Origin: Clostridia bacterium
GTDB lineage: Bacteria; Bacillota_A; Clostridia; Christensenellales; Aristaeellaceae
Length of the DNA: 64,000 nucleotides
Direction: 5' to 3'
NCBI GenBank assembly: GCA_017399225.1
Contig: JAFQEB010000085.1
Location: 1-64,000 of the forward strand
Part shown: piece by piece, positions 14,537 through 23,877 of the stretch
Layout of the letters: each line of letters opens with the position of its first letter
Numbering within the stretch: position 1 is the stretch's first letter
Notes under the pieces: generated by a model
Seen by the model: the letters and a program-made list of their open reading frames with translations, nothing else
Database searches by the model: none
Told to the model about the DNA's origin: nothing
Program-made: the position numbers and the translations under genes

Positions 14537-15874
14537 ATGAAGAAGATGCTGATGCTGCTGGCGGCGTTGCTGCTGGTGCTGCCCATCGCCGCGCTGGCGG
14601 AGGACATCCCCCAATACGAGGGCTACGAGCTCATCTGGCACGACGAGTTTGACGGCGATACCCTCGACCGGGCGGACTGGAACCGCGAGGTCCGCAAGGC
14701 GGGGTGGACGAACAACGAGCTGCAGGCCTACACCGGCGGCGATGCGAACATCTTCCTGCGCGATGGCAAGCTGGTGCTCAAGGCCATCAAGCATGTTGAC
14801 GAGAAAGGCAAGGTCACCTACACCTCCGGCAAGGTGCAGACGCAGGACAAGCATGACTTCCTCTACGGCAAGATCGTCGTGCGCGCGAAGGTGCCCGAGG
14901 GTCAGGGCCTGTGGCCGGCCATCTGGATGATGCCCACCCGCGAGAGCAAGTATGGCTCCTGGCCCCGCTGCGGCGAGATCGACATCATGGAGATCCTCGG
15001 CCATCAGACCCACATCACCTATGCCAACCTGCATTACGGAGCGCCCCATGCCGAGCAGCAGGGCGTTTACACCCTGAAGGACGGCACGACCTTCTCCGAC
15101 GACTTCCACGAGTTCGGTATGGAGTGGGAGCCCGGCGAGTTCCGCTTCTACATCGACGGCGAGCTGTTCCACACCGTCAATGACTGGTACTCCATCTCCA
15201 ATGGCATGGAGCGCCCCTATCCCGCGCCCTTCAACCAGACCTTCTACCTGCAGCTGAATCTGGCCGTGGGCGGCACCTGGCCCGGTGACCCGGACGAGAC
15301 CACCGACTTTGACAAGGCGGAGTTCGAGATCGATTACGTGCGCGTCTACCAGCGCCCGGCGTACGATACCAACGTCACCAGGCCCGCGAAGCAGTTCCGT
15401 TCCGCCGGTGAGGATGGCAACTACGTCATCAACGGCGACTTCGCTGTGGCGGAGAACGTGAACGACTCCGCCGGCTGGGTCTATTACCAGTGCAACGGCG
15501 GCAACGCGGCGGTGACCATCCGCGACGGCATGATCGTCATCGACACGAAGACCGAGGGCACGCTGGACTACTCCGTGCAGCTCTATCAGGCGGACCTGCC
15601 CATGCGGCAGGGCAAGACCTACCGCCTGACCTTCGACGCGTGGGCGGCAGAGCCCCGGCAGATCATCGCGGCGGTGTCCGCGCCCAGCATGGGCTGGATC
15701 CGCTACTTCCCTGACACCATCGTCGACCTGACCACCGAACGCACCACCTACACCTACGAGTTCACCATGACCGGCATGGACGATAACAATGGCCGGATCG
15801 AGTTCAACATGGGCCATCGCGGCTCCACGGCGGCGATCTGCATCACCAACGTGCGCCTCGAGGTCGTCGAGTAA
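14537..15874 (+). CDS. secreted GH16 endo-beta-glucanase (laminarinase-type) with CBM
   Basis: A 445-residue exported enzyme. The signal peptide ends near residue 21 (AALA-ED). The GH16 domain spans about 24-285, with the catalytic GEIDIMEILGH motif (E147 nucleophile, D149, E152 acid/base). The extra residue in ExDxxE is the beta-bulge form typical of beta-1,3-glucanases (laminarinase) rather than lichenases. Residues 305-445 look like a CBM4/9-type carbohydrate-binding domain ('VINGDFAVAENVNDSAGW'). No cell-wall anchor is seen, so release or association through the CBM is likely. It is followed 15 bases later by GH5. Confidence 0.9.
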   Translation: MKKMLMLLAALLLVLPIAALAEDIPQYEGYELIWHDEFDGDTLDRADWNREVRKAGWTNNELQAYTGGDANIFLRDGKLVLKAIKHVDEKGKVTYTSGKVQTQDKHDFLYGKIVVRAKVPEGQGLWPAIWMMPTRESKYGSWPRCGEIDIMEILGHQTHITYANLHYGAPHAEQQGVYTLKDGTTFSDDFHEFGMEWEPGEFRFYIDGELFHTVNDWYSISNGMERPYPAPFNQTFYLQLNLAVGGTWPGDPDETTDFDKAEFEIDYVRVYQRPAYDTNVTRPAKQFRSAGEDGNYVINGDFAVAENVNDSAGWVYYQCNGGNAAVTIRDGMIVIDTKTEGTLDYSVQLYQADLPMRQGKTYRLTFDAWAAEPRQIIAAVSAPSMGWIRYFPDTIVDLTTERTTYTYEFTMTGMDDNNGRIEFNMGHRGSTAAICITNVRLEVVE

Positions 15875-15889
15875 AGGAGTAAAACGGAT

Positions 15890-16840
15890 ATGCTGAAGGA
15901 AATGGGTATTCTCCGCGGCGTGAATCTGGGCGGCTGGCTGAGCCAGTGCGACTATTCCGCCGACCGGCTGGCGAATTTCATCAAAGCGGAGGACTTTGCC
16001 CGCATCGCCTCCTGGGGGCTGGATCACGTGCGCATCCCCGTGGACTACAACGTGCTGGAGGAAGGCAACGGCGGCTATGACGCCCCCGGCTGGGAGCGTA
16101 TCGACTTTGCGCTGGCCCAGTGCGAAAAGCACGGCCTGAAGACTGTCATCGATCTGCACAAGACCGCTGGCTTCTCCTTCGACAACGGCGAGATGGAGAC
16201 CGGCTTCTTTGAGGATGAAGCATATCAGCAGCGCTTCTGCCGCCTGTGGGAGCAGATCGCCCGCCGCTACGGGCGCCTGTCCGACCGGGTGGTGTTCGAG
16301 CTGCTCAACGAGGTGACCAGCCCGGATTTCATGGACGTGTGGAACCGCGTGGCGAAGGAGGCCATCCGCTGCATCCGCGTCTACGCCCCCAACACGCTGA
16401 TCCTCGTGGGCGGCTACCACAACAACGCGGCCCATGCCGTGCCTGCGCTGGATGCGCCGGCGGACGACCGCGTCATCTACAACTTCCACTGCTATGATCC
16501 CCTGCACTACACCCATCAGGGCGCCCGCTGGGTGGACGTGCTGGATAAGTCCGCCCGTGTGGCCTTCTGCGACAGCGGCGCGACGGAGGCGTACTTCGAG
16601 CAGGTCTTCGCCCCGGCCATCGAGGCGGCGGAGCGCAACCACACCACCCTCTACTGCGGCGAGTACGGCGTGATCGACATCGTGCCCACGGCGGATGCAC
16701 TGGAGTGGTTCAAGGTGATCAACGCGGTGTTCGAGCGCCACGGCATTGCCCGCTGCGCGTGGAGCTACCGGGAGATGGACTTCGGCATTGGCGACGAGCG
16801 CTGGGACATCCTGCGTGACGAACTGCTGAAGGTGCTCTGA
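15890..16840 (+). CDS. GH5-family glycoside hydrolase
   Basis: A 316-residue clan GH-A TIM-barrel enzyme. 'RGVNLGGWL' starts the barrel, 'HVRIPVDY' and 'DLHKTAGF' follow, the acid/base is E141 in ELLNEV, and the nucleophile is E257 in YCGEYGV. There is no signal peptide, so it acts inside the cell, probably on short beta-glucan or cello-oligosaccharides released by the GH16 enzyme and imported. The exact linkage is open (endo-glucanase, exo-1,3-glucanase and glucocerebrosidase-like enzymes share this family). The start is behind AAAGGAG. Confidence 0.88.
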   Translation: MLKEMGILRGVNLGGWLSQCDYSADRLANFIKAEDFARIASWGLDHVRIPVDYNVLEEGNGGYDAPGWERIDFALAQCEKHGLKTVIDLHKTAGFSFDNGEMETGFFEDEAYQQRFCRLWEQIARRYGRLSDRVVFELLNEVTSPDFMDVWNRVAKEAIRCIRVYAPNTLILVGGYHNNAAHAVPALDAPADDRVIYNFHCYDPLHYTHQGARWVDVLDKSARVAFCDSGATEAYFEQVFAPAIEAAERNHTTLYCGEYGVIDIVPTADALEWFKVINAVFERHGIARCAWSYREMDFGIGDERWDILRDELLKVL

Positions 16841-16873
16841 TCCTCCTGCAACATACCCTCATCACAAAACATA

Positions 16874-16909
16874 CCCCGTCTTCTCTGCTCTGCGGCGGAG
16901 AGGACGGGG
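16874..16909. terminator. bidirectional terminator between GH5 and dus
   Basis: Stem CCCCGTC / GACGGGG extended by CTCT/AGAG pairing, with T-rich flanks on both sides (CGATTTCATTT on plus; TATGTTTTGTG on minus). Confidence 0.7.
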
Positions 16910-16914
16910 CGATT

Positions 16915-17871
16915 TCATTTGGCGAACACGTCGGGATCGTAGACGGGGTTCTCCGCCAGCGGCAGGGAGAAGAGCATTGCAGCGGAGTCAGGGTAGGTTT
17001 GGGGCGTTGATTTTCGGATGGCCTTCAGGGCCTTTCGGCTGTCCTCAAAGCAGCAGGATAGGTACTTCATGTGCTCCCGCATGCGGCTGTGAACGGTGCT
17101 GGCGGGGTACTCGCGGCTGTAGGCTTCCATCAGCGCGTCGTGGTAATGGCGCAGCTCCCCGTGGGTGGCGGGCGCACCGCCGTGGAGCTGGCGGCCCAGC
17201 GCGGGATCGGCGATCAGCCCGCGGCCGATCATCATCGGCATGTCCGGATACTGCGTCTGCAGCGCTTCGCAGTCTGCCGCGCAGAACAGGTTGCCGTTGT
17301 ACACCAGCGGGAGGCCCGTTTCTGCGGCCATGGCGAAGCAGTCCTCATGCACGCCGCCCTTGTAGAATTCGTTGCGGGTGCGGGGGTGGATGGTCAGCTC
17401 CTTCACGGGATAGTCGCGGAAGATGGCCAGCAGCGCGGGCCACTCCGCCGCGTCATAGAAGCCGATGCGGGTCTTGATGGAAACGGGCAGGGGACTGGCG
17501 GCAAAGATGGCGTCGAGGAATGCGCGCAGGCCCTCCGGGTCGCGCAGGGCGCCGGAGCCGCGGCCTTTGGCGGTCACCGTGCCGGAGGGACAGCCGGTGT
17601 TCAGGTTCACCTCGTCGTAGCCCAGATCGGCCAGCTGCTGCGCCGCCCACAGGAACAGCTCCGCATCCCGGGTCAGCAGCTGCGGGATGCAGGGCACGCC
17701 CGCGTTGTTCTCCGGGGCGATGGCCCTGAGGTCGCGGGTGGTGAAGACCCGGTGGTGGGACGGGGTGATGAAGGGGATGTAGTACTTCTCAACGCCCCCG
17801 AAGAGCCGGTGGTGTACGCGGCGGTGTACCGCGTCGGTCACGCCCTCCATGGGGGCAAGGCGGATGTCCAT
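16915..17871 (-). CDS. tRNA-dihydrouridine synthase
   Basis: A 318-residue FMN-dependent enzyme that reduces uridines in the tRNA D-loop. The start 'IRLAPMEGVTDAVHRR', the catalytic C94 in 'LNTGCPSGTVTAKGRGSGAL', 'IKTRIGF' and 'TIHPRTRNEFYKG' are all diagnostic. The longer upstream frame is rejected because GGAGG precedes the ATG at 17871. It stands alone and converges with the GH5 gene. Confidence 0.92.
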   Translation of the reverse strand: MDIRLAPMEGVTDAVHRRVHHRLFGGVEKYYIPFITPSHHRVFTTRDLRAIAPENNAGVPCIPQLLTRDAELFLWAAQQLADLGYDEVNLNTGCPSGTVTAKGRGSGALRDPEGLRAFLDAIFAASPLPVSIKTRIGFYDAAEWPALLAIFRDYPVKELTIHPRTRNEFYKGGVHEDCFAMAAETGLPLVYNGNLFCAADCEALQTQYPDMPMMIGRGLIADPALGRQLHGGAPATHGELRHYHDALMEAYSREYPASTVHSRMREHMKYLSCCFEDSRKALKAIRKSTPQTYPDSAAMLFSLPLAENPVYDPDVFAK

Positions 17872-18025
17872 GGGGAACCTCCAGTGAAAGTCGGTGTGTG
17901 GAACTGATGGTATGATAGCATATCCGACCGGGCGTTTACAAGGGGAAATTCCAGCAGCAGGCAGGGATGCGGCGAGTTTTGGCGAATCTGTCATGCATCG
18001 ACCCTGTGATCAGGAGGAGTTGCTC

Positions 18026-19333
18026 ATGAAGAAGATCACCATCGCCATCGCGGGCCTTGGCTCCCGTGGCCTTGAGACCTACGCCCGCTGTCTGGAGAAG
18101 TACCCCGACCGGGCGGAGCTGGTCGCCATCGCCGACATCCGCCCCGACCGCGTGCAGGTGGCGGCGGAACGCTACCACATCCCGGCGGGGATGTGCTTTG
18201 ACAGCGTCGAAAGCCTCTTGCAGCAGCCGAGGCTGGCGGACGTGCTGTTCATCTGCACGCCGGACGACGTGCACTACCAGCCTGCCATGGACGCCCTGAA
18301 CCTCGGCTACCACCTGCTGCTGGAGAAGCCCGCCGCCCGCACGGTGGCCGAGTGCCGCGATATCGCGGAGCTGGCGGAGAGCAAGGGGGTGCACGTCGTC
18401 GTCTGCCATGTGCTGCGCTACACCGTGTTCTATCAGACCATCCGCGAGCTGCTCAGGAGCGGCCGCATCGGTGAGGTCATGTCCGTGGAGGCCATCGAGC
18501 GCGTGGCGTACTGGCATCAGGCGCATTCCTTCGTGCGCGGCAACTGGCATGTGGCGGCGGACACCACGCCCATGATCCTCGCCAAATGCTGCCACGATAT
18601 GGACATGATCCTCTGGCTGACGGGTAAAACGTGCCAGCGGGTCAGCTCCTTCGGGCATCTGACCCACTTCACCGCCGCGAACGCCCCCGAGGGCGCGGCG
18701 GAGCGCTGCACCGACGGCTGCCCCCACGCGGATACCTGCCCCTACAACGCGGAAAAGTACTACCTCGGCATGTTCGAACGCCACGGCGACAGCTGGCCGG
18801 TCAACGTGGTCGCGCCGGAACCGACGGAGGAGAAGATCCTCGCGGCCCTGCGCGCCGGGGAGAACGAGGCGGGCTGCGATTACGGCCGCTGCGTCTACCG
18901 GATGAACAACGACGTGGTCGATCATCAGGTGGTGACGCTGCAGCTGGCGGACGATGTGACGGTCTCCTTCACCATGACGGCCTTCACGGCCACGGGCGGG
19001 CGCTGCATCCGCCTGATGGGCACAAGGGGCGAGCTGTATGCGGACATGGAGAAGAACACCATCCGCGTGCAGGAGTACGGTCAGGTGGGCGCGAAGCCCG
19101 CCGAAGAGATCGACGTGCGCAAGCTGACCAGCGATTTCTCCGGCCATGGCGGCGGCGACGTGCGCATGGTGGCGGACTTCCTTGACCTGCTGGAGGGCAG
19201 GGGCATGAGCGAAGCCCTGACCACCATCAGCCGCAGCGTGGAGAGCCACTACGCGTGCCTTGCGGCAGAGAGATCCCGCCTGCATGGCGGTCAGGTGGTC
19301 GTGCTGGACGAGTTTGTCCGGGAGGATGCATGA
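18026..19333 (+). CDS. Gfo/Idh/MocA-family oxidoreductase
   Basis: A 435-residue NAD(P)-dependent sugar or polyol dehydrogenase-like protein. The N-terminal Rossmann fold carries 'IAIAGLGSRG' and the diagnostic 'LLEKPAARTV' (catalytic Lys of the EKP motif). The C-terminal alpha/beta domain holds a Cys-rich insert, 'CTDGCPHADTCPYNAEKYY', plus 'CDYGRC' about 70 residues on; this may bind a metal or simply stabilise the fold. The ATG is behind AGGAGGAG. The next gene overlaps by 4 bases. Confidence 0.9.
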   Translation: MKKITIAIAGLGSRGLETYARCLEKYPDRAELVAIADIRPDRVQVAAERYHIPAGMCFDSVESLLQQPRLADVLFICTPDDVHYQPAMDALNLGYHLLLEKPAARTVAECRDIAELAESKGVHVVVCHVLRYTVFYQTIRELLRSGRIGEVMSVEAIERVAYWHQAHSFVRGNWHVAADTTPMILAKCCHDMDMILWLTGKTCQRVSSFGHLTHFTAANAPEGAAERCTDGCPHADTCPYNAEKYYLGMFERHGDSWPVNVVAPEPTEEKILAALRAGENEAGCDYGRCVYRMNNDVVDHQVVTLQLADDVTVSFTMTAFTATGGRCIRLMGTRGELYADMEKNTIRVQEYGQVGAKPAEEIDVRKLTSDFSGHGGGDVRMVADFLDLLEGRGMSEALTTISRSVESHYACLAAERSRLHGGQVVVLDEFVREDA

Positions 19334-20718
19334 TGGAGGCCCAGCTGGGTACCCCGCAGGAAAAGCGGGGCTTCTACCGCAACGCGCTGGGGATCATGCT
19401 GCCCATCGCGCTGCAGAACCTGATGGACACGGCGGTCAACTCCGCGGACGTGATCATGCTGTCCTATGTGTCGCAGGAGGCGCTGAGCGCGTCCTCCCTG
19501 GCGGGGCAGGTGGCGTTCATCATGTCCAACCTGATCTACGGGCTGTCCTCTGCGTCGTCGGTGATGGCGGCGCAGTACTGGGGCAAGGGCGACCGGTCGG
19601 CGGTGGAGCGCGTGCTGGGCATGGCGCTGCGGCTGGCGCTGATGGTGAGCGTCGTCTTCGCGCTGGCGGCAGCGGTTTTCCCCGCGCAGATCATGCGGAT
19701 CTTCACGCCCGACCCGGCGCTGATCGCCGAGGGTGAAGTGTACCTGCGGACGGTGAGCGCCTCCTACGTGCTGGGCGCCTTCGCGCAGATCTACCTGAGC
19801 GTGATGCGCAGCGTGGAGCGGGTGGCCATCACCGCCATCATCCATGGTGGCGCGGTGGTGATGAACGTGGTGCTCAACGCCTGCTTCATCTTTGGCTTCG
19901 GGCCTTTCCCGGAGCTGGGCATCTTCGGCGTGGCGCTGGCGACGACCATCACCCGTGTGGTGGAGGCAGCCGTCTGCCTGACCGATGGCGCGCTGTGCCG
20001 CCGCATCCGCCTGCGGGTGAGATACCTGCTGGCCCGGGGCGGTCAGCTGATGCGGGATTTCGTGAAGCTGGCGGTGCCTGCGGCAGCCAATGACATCGTC
20101 TGGGGACTGGCCTTCAGCGTGTATTCGATCATCCTCGGACACCTCTCCAGCGACATCGTGGCGGCGAACTCTGTGGCCTCCGTCGTGCGCAATCTGGGTA
20201 CGGTGATGTGCTTCGGCACGGCCAGCGCGGCAGGCATCGTGCTGGGCAAGGCGCTGGGTGAGAACCGCCTCGAGGCGGCGAAGGTCTATGCGAAGCGCTT
20301 CATCGGCATGGCGGTCGTCACCGCGATCATTGGCGGCGCGGCGGTGCTGCTGCTGCGTCAGCCGGTGCTGGACTTCATGCACCTCTACGTGAAGGACGCG
20401 ACGCAGCAGGCCCGGGACGACCTGAACCTGATGCTCTACATCAACTCCTACTACATCATGGGCGTATCGCTGAACACGATGCTGATCTGCGGCATCTTCC
20501 GTGCCGGCGGCGATGTGCGCTACGGGCTGATCTGCGATATGGTATCGATGTGGCTCTACGCGGTGCCCATGGGGCTGTTCTGCGCCTTCGTGCTGAAGCT
20601 GCCGGAGATGTGGGTGTACTTCATCCTCTGTCTGGACGAGTTCGTGAAGCTGCCGGTGAACATCTGGTATTACAAAAAGCGGCGGTGGGTGAAGAATATC
20701 ACCCGTGAGCAAGCATGA
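19330..20718 (+). CDS. MATE-family efflux transporter
   Basis: A 462-residue membrane protein with about twelve helices and the two-lobed MATE pattern: 'IALQNLMDTAVNSADVIMLS' in the first lobe and 'LAVPAAANDIVWGLAFSVYS' in the second. It expels cationic or aromatic compounds using Na+ or H+; the substrate is unknown. The start overlaps the Gfo/Idh stop (ATGA), so the two form an operon, which may hint at export of a metabolite related to the sugar oxidoreductase. Confidence 0.92.
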   Translation: MMEAQLGTPQEKRGFYRNALGIMLPIALQNLMDTAVNSADVIMLSYVSQEALSASSLAGQVAFIMSNLIYGLSSASSVMAAQYWGKGDRSAVERVLGMALRLALMVSVVFALAAAVFPAQIMRIFTPDPALIAEGEVYLRTVSASYVLGAFAQIYLSVMRSVERVAITAIIHGGAVVMNVVLNACFIFGFGPFPELGIFGVALATTITRVVEAAVCLTDGALCRRIRLRVRYLLARGGQLMRDFVKLAVPAAANDIVWGLAFSVYSIILGHLSSDIVAANSVASVVRNLGTVMCFGTASAAGIVLGKALGENRLEAAKVYAKRFIGMAVVTAIIGGAAVLLLRQPVLDFMHLYVKDATQQARDDLNLMLYINSYYIMGVSLNTMLICGIFRAGGDVRYGLICDMVSMWLYAVPMGLFCAFVLKLPEMWVYFILCLDEFVKLPVNIWYYKKRRWVKNITREQA

Positions 20719-20723
20719 AAAAT

Positions 20724-20766
20724 GGAGGACTCCCCTGATGTGTAGGGAGTCCTCCGTTGATTTTTC
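20724..20766. terminator. terminator between MATE and GNAT genes
   Basis: Perfect stem GGAGGACTCCC / GGGAGTCCTCC, then GTTGATTTTT on the plus strand. The minus side has ATTTTTCATGC, so it can serve both convergent genes. Confidence 0.82.
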
Positions 20767-20778
20767 AGCCGGATGGCT

Positions 20779-21219
20779 TCAGTTCATTTCTCTGGCCATG
20801 AAGAGTACATGCCCGCAGTCGGCAAATCCATGCCTGCGGTAGAACCCGGCTGCGGGCGCAAACCGGTTGGTGGACAGGGTGATCCCGGCGAGGCTGTGCC
20901 GGCGGACGTAGTCCTCAGCAGTGTGCATCAGCGCGGAGCCGACGCCGCTGCCCTGCCGGTCCGGCCGGACGAACATCTCCTCGATGAAGACCTCCGGCTT
21001 GTTCCACCAGATCTTCTCGTGAGCGAAGAGCGCGCCGATGACGTCGTCTTCCTCCACGGCGACGAAGCCCACGAAGGCCCGGTGCTGCAGGAAGTCGGTC
21101 AGGTAGGCTTCGGCGACCACCTGCGTCCAGCGGCACTGCCAGAGCTCGTTGTTGTACACCGCGCAGAGGATCCCGGCGCAGGCGGGCAGGTCGGCGGATA
21201 CGAGGGGACGGATATGCAT
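20779..21219 (-). CDS. GNAT family N-acetyltransferase
   Basis: A 146-residue acetyltransferase with the acetyl-CoA loop QGSGVGSAL (89-97), a preceding 'EEMFVRPDR' strand, and the C-terminal 'AAGFYRRHGF'. The start MHIRPL is typical of the family. The substrate is unknown. AAGGAG precedes the ATG. It converges with the MATE gene and is divergent from the first GH94 gene. Confidence 0.88.
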   Translation of the reverse strand: MHIRPLVSADLPACAGILCAVYNNELWQCRWTQVVAEAYLTDFLQHRAFVGFVAVEEDDVIGALFAHEKIWWNKPEVFIEEMFVRPDRQGSGVGSALMHTAEDYVRRHSLAGITLSTNRFAPAAGFYRRHGFADCGHVLFMAREMN

Positions 21220-21310
21220 GAGGCCAGCTCCTTTCCGGATCCGTTTACCCGATTATATCACGATGGGATGTGCGATGCAAATTTGTCTCCTGTAACCCTT
21301 TGTAAACGCA

Positions 21311-21339
21311 TTGAAATCCGCCGTGAACTATGATACAAT
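21311..21339 (+). promoter_or_regulatory. promoter of the first GH94 gene
   Basis: -35 TTGAAA (21311-21316), a 17-bp spacer, and extended -10 TGaTACAAT (21331-21339). A cre-like TGTAAACGCATTGA (21301-21314) overlaps the -35 box and suggests catabolite control. Confidence 0.72.
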
Positions 21340-21384
21340 GCGGAATAGAGACTGCGTTGGGGAATGATTCTCCTGCGCCTGATC

Positions 21385-21400
21385 TCGAAAACGATTTCGA
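21385..21400. promoter_or_regulatory. LacI-type operator before the first GH94 gene
   Basis: TCGAAAACGATTTCGA is a near-perfect 16-bp palindrome with a central CG, as in LacI/CcpA-family sites. It lies about 40 bases after the expected start point. A near-identical site occurs at 44951. Confidence 0.65.
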
Positions 21401-21434
21401 AAACGCGAAGTACATGCTGAGGAGGACAATCACC

Positions 21435-23828
21435 ATGCAGTATGGCTATTTCAACGATGCGGCGCGTGAGTATGTCATCACCGACCCGCGTACCCCCATG
21501 CCCTGGGCGAACTACCTGGGCAGCCCCGAGTACGGCGCCATCGTGACGCAGAACGCCGGCGGCTACTCCTTCGTCAAGTCCGGCGCGCACGGCCGCATCC
21601 TGCGCTACTCCTTCAACCAGTTTGACGAGCCGGGCCGCTATGTCTATCTGCGTGACGATGAGGATGGCGACTACTGGTCTGCCTCCTGGCGTCCGGTGGA
21701 GAAGGACCTCGACCAGTACAAGACCATCACCCGCCACGGCACCTCCTATACGGAGATCGAGAGTGAGTACAAGGGCATCAAGTCCGCCGTGCTGTACTAC
21801 GTTCCCATGAACGCCACCCACGAGGTCTGGCGTGTGAAGGTGACCAACAACTCCGACAAGGTGCGCACCATCTCTGCCATGTCCTACTGCGAGCTGTCCA
21901 CCGAGAGCAACTACGAGCAGGATCTGGTCAACCTGCAGTACACCCAGTTCATCACCAACACCACCTTCGAGGGCGACTGCATAGTCGAGCACATCAACCG
22001 CTTCTGCGGCGTGAACGAGAAGGGCGAGAACTGGCGTGAGCGCGTGTTCGCCATGGCCGGCGCGCCTGTGAAGAGCTACTGCGGCCGCCGCGAGAAGTTC
22101 CTGGGCGTGAACCGCTTCCGCAATCCTCAGGCCGTCATCAACGGCGACCTGGGCAATGTGCTCAACTTCAACGGTAACCCCTGTGGCTCCCTGCATGCCC
22201 AGCTGGTGCTGCAGCCCGGCGAAACGAAGACCATCGCGTTCCTGCTGATGCAGAAGGCCCCCTCCGTGGCCCGCGAGGTCATCGACCGCTACGCCGATAC
22301 CGAGGCTGTCGTCAATGCCGAGCTGGCTGAGCTGATCGCCTACTGGCACGGCAAGCTGGAGGGCCTGATGGTCAACACCCCCGACGCCAGCTTCAACACC
22401 ATGATCAACACCTGGAACGCCTTCCAGTGCTTCACCACCTTCGTGTGGAGCCGCGCGGCGTCCCTCATCTACTGTGGCCAGCGCAACGGCCTGGGCTACC
22501 GCGACACCGTGCAGGATATCCAGGGCATCATCCACCTCGACCCCGAAATGGCCAAGGAGCGCCTGGTGTTCATGCTCTCCGCCCAGGTGCACCACGGCGG
22601 CGGTCTGCCCCTTGTAAAATTCAACCACAATGCCGGCCATGAGGACAAGCCCGAGGACGAGAGCTACGTCCGCGCCACCGGCCATCCCCATTACCGCGCC
22701 GACGACGCCCTGTGGCTCTTCCCCACCGTGTACAAGTATGTCGCCGAGACCGGCAACAAGGACTTCCTCAACGAGGTCATCCCCTACGCGGACTTCGACG
22801 AGGGCACTGTGCTGGATCACCTCAAGCGCGCCATCGACTTCTCCATGAACCACCTGGGCGCTCATGGCATGCCTGCGGGCCTGCATGCCGACTGGAACGA
22901 CTGCCTGCGCCTGGGTGCGGCGGGCGAATCCTCCTTCGTGGCCATGCAGCTGTACTACGCCACCCGCGTGCTGGATGAGCTGCTGCCCGATACCGAGGAG
23001 AATGCCGAGTACCGCACCTGGCTGCGTGCTGCGGGCGAGAACCAGAAGAAGCTGATCAACGAGCACTTCTGGGAGGACGACCGCTTCCGCCGCGGCTACT
23101 CCGAGGAGGGCCTCATCATCGGCTCCAAGGAGAACATCGAGGGCGCGATGTGGATGAACCCCCAGTGCTGGGGCGTCATCTCCCGTCTGTCCACCCCCGA
23201 GCAGGCATCACTTTCCATGCAGACCGTCTATGAGCAGCTCAACACCCCCTGGGGCATTGAGGTCATGACGCCCTGCTACAAGGAGCACTACTTCGACGGC
23301 GCGCTGATGAAGCTGTTCAACCCCACCACCAAGGAGAACGGCGGCATCTTCTGCCAGCCCCAGGGCTGGGCGATCCTGGCCGAGTCCCTGATGGGTCACG
23401 GCGGCCGCGCCTTCGAGTACTTCACCGAGTCCTGCCCCGCCTCCTACAATGACCGCGCGGAGCTGCGCGAGATCGAGCCCTACGTCCACGGCCAGTTCAT
23501 CGAGGGCCACGAGTCTCCCCAGCCCGGCCGCAGCCATGTGCACTGGCTGACCGGCACCGCCTCCACCGTGATGGTTGGCTGCGTCGAAGGCATCCTGGGC
23601 CTGCGTCCCACCCCCGAAGGCCTGGTCATCAAGCCCGCCATCCCCGCCGAGTGGGACGGCTTCACCATGGACAAGACCTTCCGCGGCAAGCGCCTCCACA
23701 TCACCGTGGACAACGCCGCCCACAAGGAAGGCAACCCCTCCAAGGTGCTGGTGAACGGCGTTGAGGTCGCCGGCGTCCTGACCGATGCCGTGCTGACCGA
23801 CGAGTGCCAGATCACCGTTGTGATGTAA
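21435..23828 (+). CDS. GH94 beta-glycoside phosphorylase, chitobiose/cellobionate-phosphorylase-like
   Basis: A 797-residue inverting phosphorylase that splits a beta-disaccharide with phosphate to a sugar 1-phosphate and a free sugar; cytoplasmic. The start 'YGYFNDAAREYVITDPRTPM', the N-terminal sandwich with 'VYLRDDEDGDYWSASWRPV', the catalytic DWNDC motif (486-490) and the C-terminal 'LRPTPEGLVIKPAIP' fit GH94. The YLRDD..GDYW form resembles N,N'-diacetylchitobiose phosphorylase, but cellobionic acid or laminaribiose phosphorolysis cannot be excluded; the nearby glucanases favour a glucan-derived substrate. The ATG is behind GGAGGAC. It differs clearly from the cellobiose phosphorylase at 41482. 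Confidence 0.9.
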   Translation: MQYGYFNDAAREYVITDPRTPMPWANYLGSPEYGAIVTQNAGGYSFVKSGAHGRILRYSFNQFDEPGRYVYLRDDEDGDYWSASWRPVEKDLDQYKTITRHGTSYTEIESEYKGIKSAVLYYVPMNATHEVWRVKVTNNSDKVRTISAMSYCELSTESNYEQDLVNLQYTQFITNTTFEGDCIVEHINRFCGVNEKGENWRERVFAMAGAPVKSYCGRREKFLGVNRFRNPQAVINGDLGNVLNFNGNPCGSLHAQLVLQPGETKTIAFLLMQKAPSVAREVIDRYADTEAVVNAELAELIAYWHGKLEGLMVNTPDASFNTMINTWNAFQCFTTFVWSRAASLIYCGQRNGLGYRDTVQDIQGIIHLDPEMAKERLVFMLSAQVHHGGGLPLVKFNHNAGHEDKPEDESYVRATGHPHYRADDALWLFPTVYKYVAETGNKDFLNEVIPYADFDEGTVLDHLKRAIDFSMNHLGAHGMPAGLHADWNDCLRLGAAGESSFVAMQLYYATRVLDELLPDTEENAEYRTWLRAAGENQKKLINEHFWEDDRFRRGYSEEGLIIGSKENIEGAMWMNPQCWGVISRLSTPEQASLSMQTVYEQLNTPWGIEVMTPCYKEHYFDGALMKLFNPTTKENGGIFCQPQGWAILAESLMGHGGRAFEYFTESCPASYNDRAELREIEPYVHGQFIEGHESPQPGRSHVHWLTGTASTVMVGCVEGILGLRPTPEGLVIKPAIPAEWDGFTMDKTFRGKRLHITVDNAAHKEGNPSKVLVNGVEVAGVLTDAVLTDECQITVVM

Positions 23829-23840
23829 GAATAACTGACC

Positions 23841-23877
23841 GGCCCCGGGATCGCGATTGCTGTCCCGGGGCCTTTTT
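23841..23877 (+). terminator. terminator of the first GH94 gene
   Basis: Stem GGCCCCGGGA / TCCCGGGGCC followed by TTTTTGC. Confidence 0.88.

Noticed and set aside
14474..16741. 755-codon minus-strand frame opposite the GH16 and GH5 genes
   Set aside because: It spans two well-supported genes on the other strand and their gap; composition is typical of antisense frames.
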